A stretch of 64,000 nt of DNA from Xestospongia muta (lineage: Eukaryota; Porifera; Demospongiae; Haplosclerida; Petrosiidae). The stretch spans positions 2,175,827 through 2,239,826 of the forward strand of contig OY848919.1 of the NCBI GenBank assembly GCA_963693285.1. The letters are read 5' to 3'. A program made the translations under genes and the position numbers. This document shows, piece after piece, positions 20,701 to 31,700 of the stretch. A model generated the notes under the pieces. It had not been told where the DNA came from and searched no databases. It worked only from the letters and a program-made list of their open reading frames with translations. Each line of letters starts with the position of its first letter. Positions within the stretch are counted from its first letter, which is position 1.

Positions 20701-22788
20701 CTTTAATGGGTCTGACAATGGATGACGAACAGGACCAAAATAACTGGACAGATTAGACAACCTACAACAACCAATAGAAGATAAATGTATTTCTTTGTAA
20801 AACCTGATACAATCAATCCACTTTATAATAAAATTATTTTAAATGAATGTACTTTAAAGTCTACCATTATTTGTCTGTACTACTTCTAACAATCTTGGCG
20901 TTAAATCTCTTACAGTAGAGTTATCTAACTCAGTAAATACCCTATACAAAGCACAAGGTGGTTGAGTGTTACTTCAGGTCATTATATCTGTTAGAACCTA
21001 AACTGCCTCCTATCCATTGTTTCCAAGGTCACAGGATCTATTATAAAAAGTTGTATGTCCTTTTTGTTCTATTGCTGTATGTGACAATTGAAAGGAACAA
21101 AGGAAATTAAACTGAATGTTTAATTGATGACACATGACTTTCACTAGTCATATCTGTGAGTGATGATTGGTGTGACTGATGCTGCTAGAGATTTCTCGGT
21201 AGATTGTTGATTGTTGATTCTACTTTTCTATGGATGTTCTATAGACAATGACACCAATTCTTCAATCTTTGTAATTCTAGTCAGTATTTTTAAATTGTAA
21301 TCTTGTTAGGATCATTGATATAATGTATTTATAATCTACTTCAGCTGCATTGGAAATAACCTCTATATGAGCAGAAAGACACTACACAATCACTTGGTTT
21401 TGTGCACTTTACTAATTAAAGAGGTTACTCCTTAAAATATATTAGTCCCGAGGGAGGTTCCACTATGTAAACATATACATGTATCTGCTACACATACCCC
21501 ATTCCAAATTCATCCATGTTTGTTTTTCCTATTAGCACAGCTCCTGACGACAAGAGACATTGAACAGCAGTAGCAGTATAGCATGATATAAACTCTGAGT
21601 TAATAAAAATAGACATATCGTAATTCTATTAACAAAATTACTTTTAATAAAATAATTTTTATGACTGAAAAGAGAAAATATAACTTGTTAAGGTAAAAAT
21701 TTGAATGCAAAGTTTCTGCTACAATCCTATTTGAATCTTGTGGTTTTGTTCTGATTCTCTAGTAAAGTGTCTATACAAACTATATAGGCTCGATAGTCGT
21801 GGTATTATTTGTTTGTAATGACTATTGTCAGTCAAATACCTGAATAAAAAAATTAATAAAATTATTAATAATGTCAGTACTATTTACCAAATCAGTCTAT
21901 CCAAATAATAAATTATTATGGATAATTGTGACAATGGTATTATAGTTTATGCTACATCTGCACAGGGCTGAGCCTTAAGATACTGGGAATGAGACTACTT
22001 CAGTCAATAGGACAGTCTATAGTAAATAATAAACATAGGACTGAGTTATAATGGTCTGTATTACATTTTATTAGACACATAATATGACTACTTTAGTAGT
22101 TTAGCATACTCCAATGAAACATCTATTTTTATAGCGAAATCATACAAAACTTATAAAGTAAACATCCATGTATATCAAGTAGTCTCATTCCCAGTATCTT
22201 AAGACTCAGCCCTATGCTATTATTTACTAAAGACTATCCTATATTGACTGATCAAGTATTATATATCGTACAAAGTTCCTACCAGATAGGAATAGTGAAC
22301 CACATGAAGTCAGATTATCAGCTGTACATAAATTGTCTTTTACAGCAAATGTCATTCCATCTACTTTACTTATTGAGTGACCTGGAATTTAAAATAAAAA
22401 GACAATATTCTATTTGTTAACTATGATATAAATATTGACAGAAAAACTCTTCTATATTAAGCCTTCAAAAGTTTCTTACTTAGTCAAGTTAGAGTTAGAG
22501 GTTGATATTAAAGCATTAATATGATATTTGAAACAAGTGAATGACATCCATAGAGAGGATGTCTTAAAACTCAATGAGTTTTAATCTTAAAATTCGTACT
22601 ACACAGAAAAATTGAGGCCAGATTCTTTTGTTTAACTCACCATTTCTTTTTCTTTTGGCAGCTTCGTTCACCTTCTCTTCAGCAGCTGTTAATGTCTTAC
22701 TAATAAACACATTTAAATGACTTAAATTCTTCAATTGAGAAATATTTTCATGAAAGTTGTGTAGAATTTCAGCACTGGTTCTCTGCAT
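17797..22788 (-). CDS. QRSL1: Glutamyl-tRNA(Gln) amidotransferase subunit A, mitochondrial (QRSL1/GatA), 10 exons
   Basis: Exons (5' to 3'): 22788-22641, 22381-22283, 21594-21498, 20761-20627, 20533-20358, 19911-19790, 19678-19486, 19212-19092, 18926-18715, 17936-17797. All introns are GT/AG and the frame closes at 1,443 nt, 480 residues. GatA is the amidase subunit of the mitochondrial GatCAB complex, releasing ammonia from glutamine to convert Glu-tRNA(Gln) to Gln-tRNA(Gln). The amidase Ser-cisSer-Lys triad is visible: K64 in FAVKDN, S145 in the GGSSGGSA signature and S169 in GTDTGGS; the 24-residue spacing of the two serines matches bacterial GatA. Other landmarks: [45 protein letters not shown]. 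Near-complete length compared with human QRSL1 (528). An N-terminal targeting peptide is not obvious. Confidence 0.94.
21964..22251. repeat. Inverted pair of a dispersed repeat in QRSL1 intron 2
   Basis: Arms at 21964-22055 (plus) and 22177-22251 (minus) share CTTAAGATACTGGGAATGAG, ACTACTT, and CAGTCAATA followed by AGTAAATAATA, with about 120 bases between. The sub-blocks are in permuted order in the two arms (X-Y against Y-X), as expected if both were cut from a tandem X-Y-X-Y array. The same family is tandem in the DTD1 intron at 7411-7570. Confidence 0.75.
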
Positions 22789-23380
22789 ATTGAATGTCAG
22801 TCTATAACTCTAAGGGGTGGAGTTCTCTAGTATAGCCAGACCCGCCTACTAGAGCTCAATATTATAATAAAATAACAGGATAGTAAAATTGAATTATTAA
22901 TTGATTAGAATTAATCATTGAAACACCAGAGTAAGTGGCCACACCTACATATTACTAAATGACCACAATTATGAATATAACCATTACAGAGAGTTATAGA
23001 AAACAGTTACAGATTTCTTTACATGCAAAGGGAATTTAAGATTTTAAGGGGGGATTCCCTCCTTCCTAAGGTCCAGGTTGACTGCATTGTAATGCCAACA
23101 TTTATAGATGACTATACAAAAAAAATCATTCCAGTGAATGCCACCAGCTTTTTTGTTAAATGCATTGAAACATAAAACAAACAGAGCAAAACATTTGTAT
23201 AATTATATAATACTTAAGATTTTGTGGGTGAGCATAAAATTTAAACTTATAAATATGTTCTGATATTAACACTACACTATGTCTTTTTTTTTAATTTAAA
23301 CTATACAAGCACTCCTATGTGAATAAAGTTACATTGAAGTTTAGCTCAGTTATAGACACACACTGCTACTAGTCCTTTAT
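22789..23380. other. Intergenic: QRSL1 promoter side and copy A 3' flank
   Basis: 592 bases between the QRSL1 ATG and the stop of array copy A, both on the minus strand. No ORF or repeat stands out. The right part is the 3' UTR of copy A; its AATAAA (TTTATT on plus, 23376-23381) overlaps the stop codon, so a further downstream signal may be used. Confidence 0.4.
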
Positions 23381-26300
23381 TCACGTTGAGCTTAGAAGTG
23401 GTTCTCTGGGCTCATCACATGTATCAAAGAAAGATCCTTCTAGATCACAACCGTAATTTTGGGTTCCTCGTGAACGATGATGATACGTTTTGTCACATTG
23501 AAAAAAGGATGTGATTTTTAATTGAAGGATATACAATTTTGGTTTTATTTTTGCCATTTTACCAGTGACCCAAAGAGTGTGTGAAGTGGCAACAACAACA
23601 AAAGCCAAGAAAATGATGATTGGAATTGTTGTTAAAGGTAGTGCAGTTTGATTCATATTATCAATTTTTGAAAAGTACCAAGATGAACAGACAACTATGA
23701 GGTAGTTCCACATTATAAAGAGATTAAATATGTTCAGCCACATCTTACGGAAAGGCCTAAAAAATGCTTCAATAGTTATATAGATAGCAAAGATAGGGAT
23801 ACCAATTGCATATCCTTTGTATATGTCACTGGTTCTAAACAAAGCGGATAGGGTGTAGAGAACCACAATAAGTAATAGACGAGTTGTGAAGAAGAACTCT
23901 TTGTTGTGTTTATAAGGACCATGAATGGCTTCATAAACAGGTCGAATATACTCTCTAAGTTTACCGACTCTCATAAGTGGTCGACCAGCAACAAGGATGG
24001 TCATATAAGATAGTAGAATGGGACCAACCACAAGCAATGTTAAAATCATTAATATCAAATGACCACCTTTTCCATACTCAACTGTACCATCTCTGTACCA
24101 AACATTAAGTAATGGGTTACTAGTATCATTGGTATATATATTAATTGGTGTATAGACATCAGTTATTGCTGTCAGTAAACTTGTAAAAGAGAGGTGTACA
24201 ACAGTAACCAGTACTTGAACTGAAGAGTGAGCTATTCGGTTAGAAATCTTCATTGAAAAACGGCTGAGGATAACGAGGACAACAACTATTGTCAGTAAAT
24301 AAAGTGGAAATAATAAACTGAGACCAGCTTTCCATAACTCCGACATACCATTATAAAAACAAAGAGGAAAACCAAGACTCAGATTCAATATGGAAAGAAA
24401 CACATGTGTTACTAAATACAATGAAGAAACAACAGACTGTGTTGATATGATCTTAACATTAAAAATTCCAATGATTTGAGCATAGAATATAATTCCATTG
24501 AGTGTACCAGTTGTTATAGTGAGTCTGAGAGCAAATAGGAGATAAATGAGAAGCGGACCAGCTACTGCATAGAGAACTAGTGTCAATAACCACCAATTAC
24601 TACATTGTTTACACTCTGAAGAACCAAATACTACACTGCACTTGATACCATTAACTGTAGTACAAGTAGAACATAAAGGTCCTGTTTTAGTTGGTGGACA
24701 AAGTGGAAGATGATTTACAAGGTAATTGTTGGGATCAGCTATTAAAACATCAGAGCCATTTATCAAGAACATGGTATAATCTTGAACAATATTACAGGAT
24801 TCATGACAGGTAAGTGCCACACCAAATACTGTAGTCTGATTTGTACCATTTGAAATATTCAGTAGTCCAGCCCATGCAGCAAAGTCTGGTGGTCTAGTGA
24901 TAGTAGCAAGAGGAAATTTTGAATTAGAATTGTCTGTGACAACTTGACAAGTGGGTTGATAATCTCCAGCCAGACCAAGTTTTTCAATAATTTGTGAACA
25001 CTGACAAATACCTTTTATTGTATTTAGTTCAAAACCAACAGGACAGTCTAGTAGATTGAGTTTCACTTTTAATAATGATGAGTCATCAGGTGATGACACA
25101 ACAAAGACAGCATCATTAATCACTTTTGGATTAATAATTCGTTGATAGAGAGTGAAGTTAACTAGAGTACATTGCTGTGACTCCGAGAGAACTTGATTCT
25201 CATCACGAGGTGAAATATACCATGATGGAAGTGGTGACAATGGCATGTTTCCAGAACTATGTTTTGTCCTAGCCAATGCAAGAGACACTGTAGTGTACAC
25301 ATTATTGCCTACTACATCTTTAGCTGTCATAGGTATATGTAATGTTTGTCCAGGATATACTGATACGATTTTGTTTGGAATAGTCAAGCAAGAATGTTTT
25401 ATGCATACACAACGACTGATAGAGAAAGTAGAGATGTTTAATCGACTGTGCTTCAAGGAATGAAAGTGGAAAATTTTATTGTATTCGTTATGATGATAAT
25501 TTCCATACATATAGCAATTGTACAAGTTAGTACTGAATATTGAGCTACCAGAGAGACCAGCTGTGTTATTGATGAATGTCATACTGATATTTAATGCTGA
25601 GATATTCTGATGATGGGATGAAACTTGAAATGTACATTGTTTTATTGTCTTATAAATATCATCTTGTGCATAAATAGCTCCTCCCTTTGTATGAGCAATG
25701 TTATTGATAAAGGTAGCCCTGAGTCCATTGTTTAAGTGGAATGTACTACTGCCATATAACTTGAATACAGCTCCTCTCTCTCCTCTATTTCCTTCAAACC
25801 ACATATTACCATCTAATATAATATTAGTGTCAGTTACCTCAAAGACTGAGCCTGAGTTGTCATGGTAATGACTGTTAAAACCAGTGATATAAAGGGATTT
25901 AATGTTCACCATTGTAAACATACCAGCTTTCGAAAGGGAAGTTGACAAACTCCTTTGAGAATTATCATATGCTATAACATTTTTCAGAATGACTATCAGA
26001 GAATTCACTGCATTATTTTTATAAGAATAAGTAGCTGCATACAGACATGATCCTGTGGTCTCGATAAGGTTATCTTTAAATTCAACGTTACTAAATGTCA
26101 CAGTGATATCAAAGTCCTTATTTAGTGGTGGATTGTGTATAAAAATAGAGATTGCCCCTGCATTAGCTATCTCATTAAAACCAAATGGATCATTTTGATA
26201 TTTAAAAACACTGTTAGATACATTGAGAGGGAACACATTTGACAGAGAAGTATAATGGCTTTTAGAAAATGTCACAAAGAAAACAAGAGCAGTTCCTTGG

Positions 26301-27280
26301 CAATTAAAAAGATCATAGTTCTTTATAAACCTACCATTATCAATTACAGTCAGAGAGTTAGTTACACTGTTGAAGTGTAGCACTAACATAGCTCCTGAAT
26401 ATGAGCCAGTATTTCGAGTAAATGTTGTTGAAGATATTTGGACATTGGCTGAGAAGTTCTGTTGAGTATAGAGTATTGTCAAACCAGCAGCATTAATAAC
26501 AGGAATTGAAGTAAACTTTTTATGATGTCTTAAATCACTCAAATTAGAGAGACACTTGCTTCTGTTGATATAATCAATATTATGTGAGAATTTTGATTTT
26601 TTTATTAGCACGTTATGATTGTTTAGTGATATCAAATTGTTTTTGTCACTGAACAATAACAACATTCCATTACCTAAACTCATGTTTTTGTGAGTATAAA
26701 ACTCAGCACTTTTTGTAGAGGTAACACTGACATTTTCTACAGTAGTATTTAATGGATTAATAGCTAGAACAGAAAATCCATAATTTGATAACATATTAAC
26801 CTCTTTGATCAGTAATGTCTCAATATGCAGGAGCAGTAGTAGAGAAGAATGATACTCTGTGAAATATACTAGAGATGTTGTAGAGTTGATAGATGACAGG
26901 ATGCTCTCATCCAGATCTCTCAAGAAAGCACCACATCCTTGGAATGATAATTTTTGTAGAGTAAGATTATAAAGACATATAAAAACAAATCCACTAGTGG
27001 GATATGAAGGTTGAGAGACAGCTGCTCTAGGACATCTTATGTGAGCAAGTGAGTTTGTAGCACTTTTTATAGTCAGTGAGTGACTAGTATTAATAAGACA
27101 AAATGATATGTTTGTAATCTCATGAGTAATATTTGTGGACAACACTATAATAGTGTCATTATTGAATGGACCAGAATGACATAAGACAGTCTCCAGTTCA
27201 TTGCTGTAAGTTATATTGATCTCATGAGCAGTAGCTCCTTGAGTGTTGACTAACAAAAAGAAAACAAGTATTAGTAACAT
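23381..27280 (-). CDS. Array copy A: beta-helix ectodomain, multi-pass membrane receptor-like protein
   Basis: Intronless, 1,299 residues; no named gene recognised. Signal peptide at 1-18 (MLLILVFFLLVNTQG). Ectodomain about 19-895, rich in NxS/T sites. Residues about 60-600 look like a right-handed beta-helix: recurring FxNN..GGAIY/GSSIF motifs, e.g. TFINNIAHTKGGAIYAQ near 530 and FINNTAGLSGSSIF near 570, the same signature as chlamydial Pmp repeats. About 640-740 reads as a beta-sandwich (VYPGQTLHIPM). Residues 745-895 are Cys-rich, ending CPPTKTGPLCSTCTTVNG..CKQCSNWW. About ten hydrophobic helices run from 896 to 1240, including LGFPLCFYNGMSELWKAG between helices 3 and 4. The cytosolic tail ends GSFFDTCDEPREPLLS. 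Similar proteins are, to my knowledge, expanded in sponges and cnidarians without assigned function. Predicted location: plasma membrane. The membrane half differs from that of copy B while the ectodomain is nearly identical. Confidence 0.85.
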   Translation of the reverse strand: MLLILVFFLLVNTQGATAHEINITYSNELETVLCHSGPFNNDTIIVLSTNITHEITNISFCLINTSHSLTIKSATNSLAHIRCPRAAVSQPSYPTSGFVFICLYNLTLQKLSFQGCGAFLRDLDESILSSINSTTSLVYFTEYHSSLLLLLHIETLLIKEVNMLSNYGFSVLAINPLNTTVENVSVTSTKSAEFYTHKNMSLGNGMLLLFSDKNNLISLNNHNVLIKKSKFSHNIDYINRSKCLSNLSDLRHHKKFTSIPVINAAGLTILYTQQNFSANVQISSTTFTRNTGSYSGAMLVLHFNSVTNSLTVIDNGRFIKNYDLFNCQGTALVFFVTFSKSHYTSLSNVFPLNVSNSVFKYQNDPFGFNEIANAGAISIFIHNPPLNKDFDITVTFSNVEFKDNLIETTGSCLYAATYSYKNNAVNSLIVILKNVIAYDNSQRSLSTSLSKAGMFTMVNIKSLYITGFNSHYHDNSGSVFEVTDTNIILDGNMWFEGNRGERGAVFKLYGSSTFHLNNGLRATFINNIAHTKGGAIYAQDDIYKTIKQCTFQVSSHHQNISALNISMTFINNTAGLSGSSIFSTNLYNCYMYGNYHHNEYNKIFHFHSLKHSRLNISTFSISRCVCIKHSCLTIPNKIVSVYPGQTLHIPMTAKDVVGNNVYTTVSLALARTKHSSGNMPLSPLPSWYISPRDENQVLSESQQCTLVNFTLYQRIINPKVINDAVFVVSSPDDSSLLKVKLNLLDCPVGFELNTIKGICQCSQIIEKLGLAGDYQPTCQVVTDNSNSKFPLATITRPPDFAAWAGLLNISNGTNQTTVFGVALTCHESCNIVQDYTMFLINGSDVLIADPNNYLVNHLPLCPPTKTGPLCSTCTTVNGIKCSVVFGSSECKQCSNWWLLTLVLYAVAGPLLIYLLFALRLTITTGTLNGIIFYAQIIGIFNVKIISTQSVVSSLYLVTHVFLSILNLSLGFPLCFYNGMSELWKAGLSLLFPLYLLTIVVVLVILSRFSMKISNRIAHSSVQVLVTVVHLSFTSLLTAITDVYTPINIYTNDTSNPLLNVWYRDGTVEYGKGGHLILMILTLLVVGPILLSYMTILVAGRPLMRVGKLREYIRPVYEAIHGPYKHNKEFFFTTRLLLIVVLYTLSALFRTSDIYKGYAIGIPIFAIYITIEAFFRPFRKMWLNIFNLFIMWNYLIVVCSSWYFSKIDNMNQTALPLTTIPIIIFLAFVVVATSHTLWVTGKMAKIKPKLYILQLKITSFFQCDKTYHHRSRGTQNYGCDLEGSFFDTCDEPREPLLSST

Positions 27281-28710
27281 TACCTCACACTTGTAGTCGA
27301 GATGACATAGACACTTCTGAGAATACCAGTTTGCCCGTGAACTGTTTTAATATCAACACATGTGCTTTGTTATTGTTATAACAGTTATTTTAAAGCTGAA
27401 AGTGCAATAAGTACTCCCAATTGATTTATTATAACAGAATAACATGTGTACTATATATACAATACAAATTGTGTTTATATCACTTGCTATTTTAATGCTG
27501 TTTTAGGAAATATTTTTATAATAGTTTCCGTTTGAAAATAGCTGGTTATATGTTATATTTTAAAAAAAGCATCTTTCACAGATAATTAAACTTGAGTATC
27601 AATCCATAGGAACTGCATATAACTATGATGTGGTATAGTGGTCACAGTCCTGCTATCCTTTGTTAGTCAGTACTCAGGTAGTTGATTACATCAATATAAT
27701 AACACACAGAATATCTATATCTATGGTATATTGAATTTAGCAATACAAAAACATTGACAGTTATTTTATATAGAAAGGACACATTGATGTTTTGATGTCA
27801 TTGGTTATGTTACAACAAGTATGTTATTTTCAGTATATTTCATGAAGACTGATATTCCAATCATGTTATTATAAGACATCACTGGTTTATTATAGTACTG
27901 GATTTTCAAATTCATTGTTTATTTTACTTTATCTTTAATTAATGACCTATCTTTTTCCATATATGCTGCAATAAGTAAACATTGACATTATAATAGGACC
28001 ATAGCTTGAGAAGTTTACTTGTCTTCATGGTTAGAAGGTGCACATTACTGGACAATGTAATATAACACAAATTGTGTTTACATCACAAGTTATTTTATTT
28101 GGTTTTAAAAAGTTTAAAATAGTTTCAGTTTTAAAATAGCTGTTTATATATATATATGTGTGTGTATATTTAAGAATACACAGTATTAAATTGGTAAATA
28201 ATTTGTTTATAGAATAACAAAACCAACATGTTATATTCAAAACAACATATTTTACAGATAATTAAACTTTGGTATCCATAGCAACTACATATAGCTACAA
28301 AGTGATTTAGTGGATACAGTCTTGCTATCCTTTGTTAGTCACTACTCAAGGAGTTCTTTACATCAATATAACAGACAGAATTCATCTACGAGTCACTTTA
28401 TTTCAAAATTTTAAATAATTTAAAAAATTAAGAATGTTTTTCTCAAATATTATGACATTACAAAAGATATTAAATGTAATTAACAAATATGACTGTATTT
28501 TATAAGTATGAAGCACTACATGTCAACAACAACAAACAAAAACAAATGTACACAAACCAACACACACTATGATTGACTAATTCTTGATAAACACACGCGT
28601 TTAAGTTGTAAGTAGAGCTACATTAAGTAGAGACATCCGTATTAAATCAAAGAAATTTATAACTTAATACACACACTGTGACTTATTAATTCTTGATAAA
28701 CACACATGTT
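27281..28710. other. Spacer A/B: copy A 5' flank and copy B 3' flank
   Basis: No gene. Bases 27281-27470 are copy A's 5' flank, nearly identical to 32608-32780 upstream of copy B. Bases about 27480-28710 match 34130-35378 (3' flank of copy C) almost base for base, and in part 48410-49340 and 54040-54844. It carries an AGTTTCAGTTTT element at 28121-28132, in the orientation opposite to the gene promoters, and a short TA/TG run near 28145. Confidence 0.6.
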
Positions 28711-31700
28711 TTATGTTGGACTGAGAAGTGGTTCTCTTGTTTCATCATAGTTATCAAAAAACGATCCTTCAAAATCTGCAATATTTAGATTTGGAGATCG
28801 TTGATTATGATGTGTTTTAGAATCAAAGAGAAGCATTAATTTCATTTGGAGTATGTACAATTTTGGTTTTATTTTCTTTATTGTTCCAGTCACCCACAGA
28901 AGATGAAATATAATAACAGTAACTAATGTCAAGAATACAGTAGTATTTGTTGTTGTTAAAATAATGGAGACTTGATTGGTACTATTGATTTTAACAAAGT
29001 ACCATGACATACCAACGATTATGATGTAGTTCCACATAATAAAGAGATCAAGTAAGTTAACCCACATCTTACAAAATGGCCTGCAATATGCTTCAATTGT
29101 AATATAAATGGCAACAGTAGGAATACCTATGACAAATCCCTTATAAATGTCACCAGTCCTGAATGAAATGTATAATGTATAAAGAAACACAAGTAGTAGT
29201 AGACGTGTTGTAAAAAAGAACTCTTTGTTGTGTTTATAAGGACCATGAATGGCTTCATAAACAGGTCGAATATACTCTCTAAGTTTACCGACTCTCATTA
29301 GTGGTCGACCAGCAACAAGGATGGTCATATAAGATAATAGGATAGGACCAATCACTGCTATAGTTAGTATCATTAATATCAAATGAGCACCTTTTCCATA
29401 CTCAACTGTACCATCTCTGTACCAAACTTTAAGTATTGGGTTACTAGTATCATTGGTATATATATTAATTGGTGTAACTATGTTTGATATTGCAGTAAAC
29501 ATACTTGTGAAAGAGAGGTGTACAACAGTAACCAGTACTTGAACAGACGAGTGAGCTATTCTGTTGGAAAACCTTAAAGAATAACGACTGAGGATAATGA
29601 GGACAACAACAATTGTCAGTAAATAAAGTGGAAATAGTAAACTGAGACCAGCTTTCCATAACTCTGTCATTCCATTGTAAAAACAAAGAGGAAAGCCAAG
29701 ATTCAAATTTAACATGGAGAGAAAAACATGAGCTGACGAATACATTGAAGAAATAACATACTGTGATGAAGAAATTTTAAGGTCTATAACACCAATAACC
29801 TGAGCATAGAATATAATTCCATTGAGTGTACCAGTTGTTAATGTTAGTTTAAGAGCAAATAGCAGGTAAATAAAGAGGGGACCAGCTACGGCATAGAGGA
29901 TTATTGTTAACAACCACCAATTACTACATTGTTTACATTGTGAAGAACCAAATACCACACTATACTCGATACCATTGACAGTAGTACAAGTAGAACATAA
30001 AGGTCCTGTTTTAGTTGGTGGACAAAGTGGAAGATGATTTACAAGGTAATTGTTGGGATCAGCTATTAAAACATCAGAGCCATTTATCAAGAACATGGTA
30101 TAATCTTGAACAATATTACAGGATTCATGACAGGTGAGTGCCACACCAAATACTGCAGTCTGATTTGTACCATTTGTAATATTCATTAGTCCAGCCCATG
30201 CAGCAGAGTCTGGTGGTCTAGTGATAGTAGCAAGAGGGAATTTTGAATTAGAATTGTCTGTGACAACTTGACAAGTGGGTTGATAATCTCCAGCCAGACC
30301 AAGTTTTTCAATAATTTGTGAACACTGACAAATACCTTTTATTGTATTTAGTTCAAAACCAACAGGACAGTCTAGTAGATTGAGTTTCACTTTTAATAAT
30401 GATGAGTCATCAGGTGATGACACAACAAAGACAGCATCATTAATCACTTTTGGATTAATAATTCGTTGATAGAGAGTGAAGTTAACTAGAGTACATTGCT
30501 GTGACTCCGAGAGAACTTGATTCTCATCACGAGGTGAAATATACCATGATGGAAGTGGTGACAATGGCATGTTTCCAGAACTATGTTTTGTCCTAGCCAA
30601 TGCAAGAGACACTGTAGTGTACACATTATTGCCTACTACATCTTTAGCTGCCATAGGTATATGTAATGTTTGTCCAGGATATACTGATACGATTTTGTTT
30701 GGAATAGTCAAGCAAGAATGTTTTATGCATACACAACGACTGATAGAGAAAGTAGAGATGTTTAATCGACTGTGCTTCAAGGAATGAAAGTAAAAAATTT
30801 TATTGTATTCATTATGATGATAATTTCCATACATATAGCAATTGTACAAGTTAGTACTGAATATTGAGCTACCAGAGAGACCAGCTGTGTTATTGATGAA
30901 TGTCATACTGATATTTAATGCTGAGATATTCTGATGATGGGATGAAACTTGAAATGTACATTGTTTTATTGTCTTATAAATATCATCTTGTCCATAAATA
31001 GCTCCTCCCTTTGTATGAGCAATGTTATTGATAAAGGTAGCCCTGAGTCCATTGTTTAAATGGAATTTACTACTGCCATATAACTTGAATACAGCTCCTC
31101 TCTCTCCTCTATTTCCTTCAAACCACATATTACCATCCATTATAATATTAGTGTCAGTTACCTCAAAGACTGAGCCTGAGTTGTCATGGTAACGACTGTT
31201 AAAACCAGTGATATAAAGGGATTTAATGTTCACCATTGTAAACATACCAGCTTTCGAAAGGGAAGTTGACAAACTCCTTTGAGAATTATCATATGCTATA
31301 ACATTTTTCAGAATGACTATCAGAGAATTCACTGCATTATTTTTATAAGAATAAGTAGCTGCATACAGACATGATCCTGTGGTCTCGATAAGGTTATCTT
31401 TAAATTCAACGTTACTAAATGTCACAGTGATATCAAAGTCCTTATTTAGTGGTGGATTATGTATAAAAATAGAGATTGCCCCTGCATTAGCTATCTCGTT
31501 AAAACCAAATGGATCATTTTGATATTTAAAAACACTGTTAGATACATTGAGAGGGAACACATTCGACAGAGGAGTACGATGGTTTTTGGAAAATGTCATA
31601 AAGAAAACAAGAGCAGCTCCTTGGCAATTGAAAAGATCATAGTTCTTTATAAAACTACCATTATCAATTACAGTCTGAGAGTTAGTTACACTGTTGAAGT

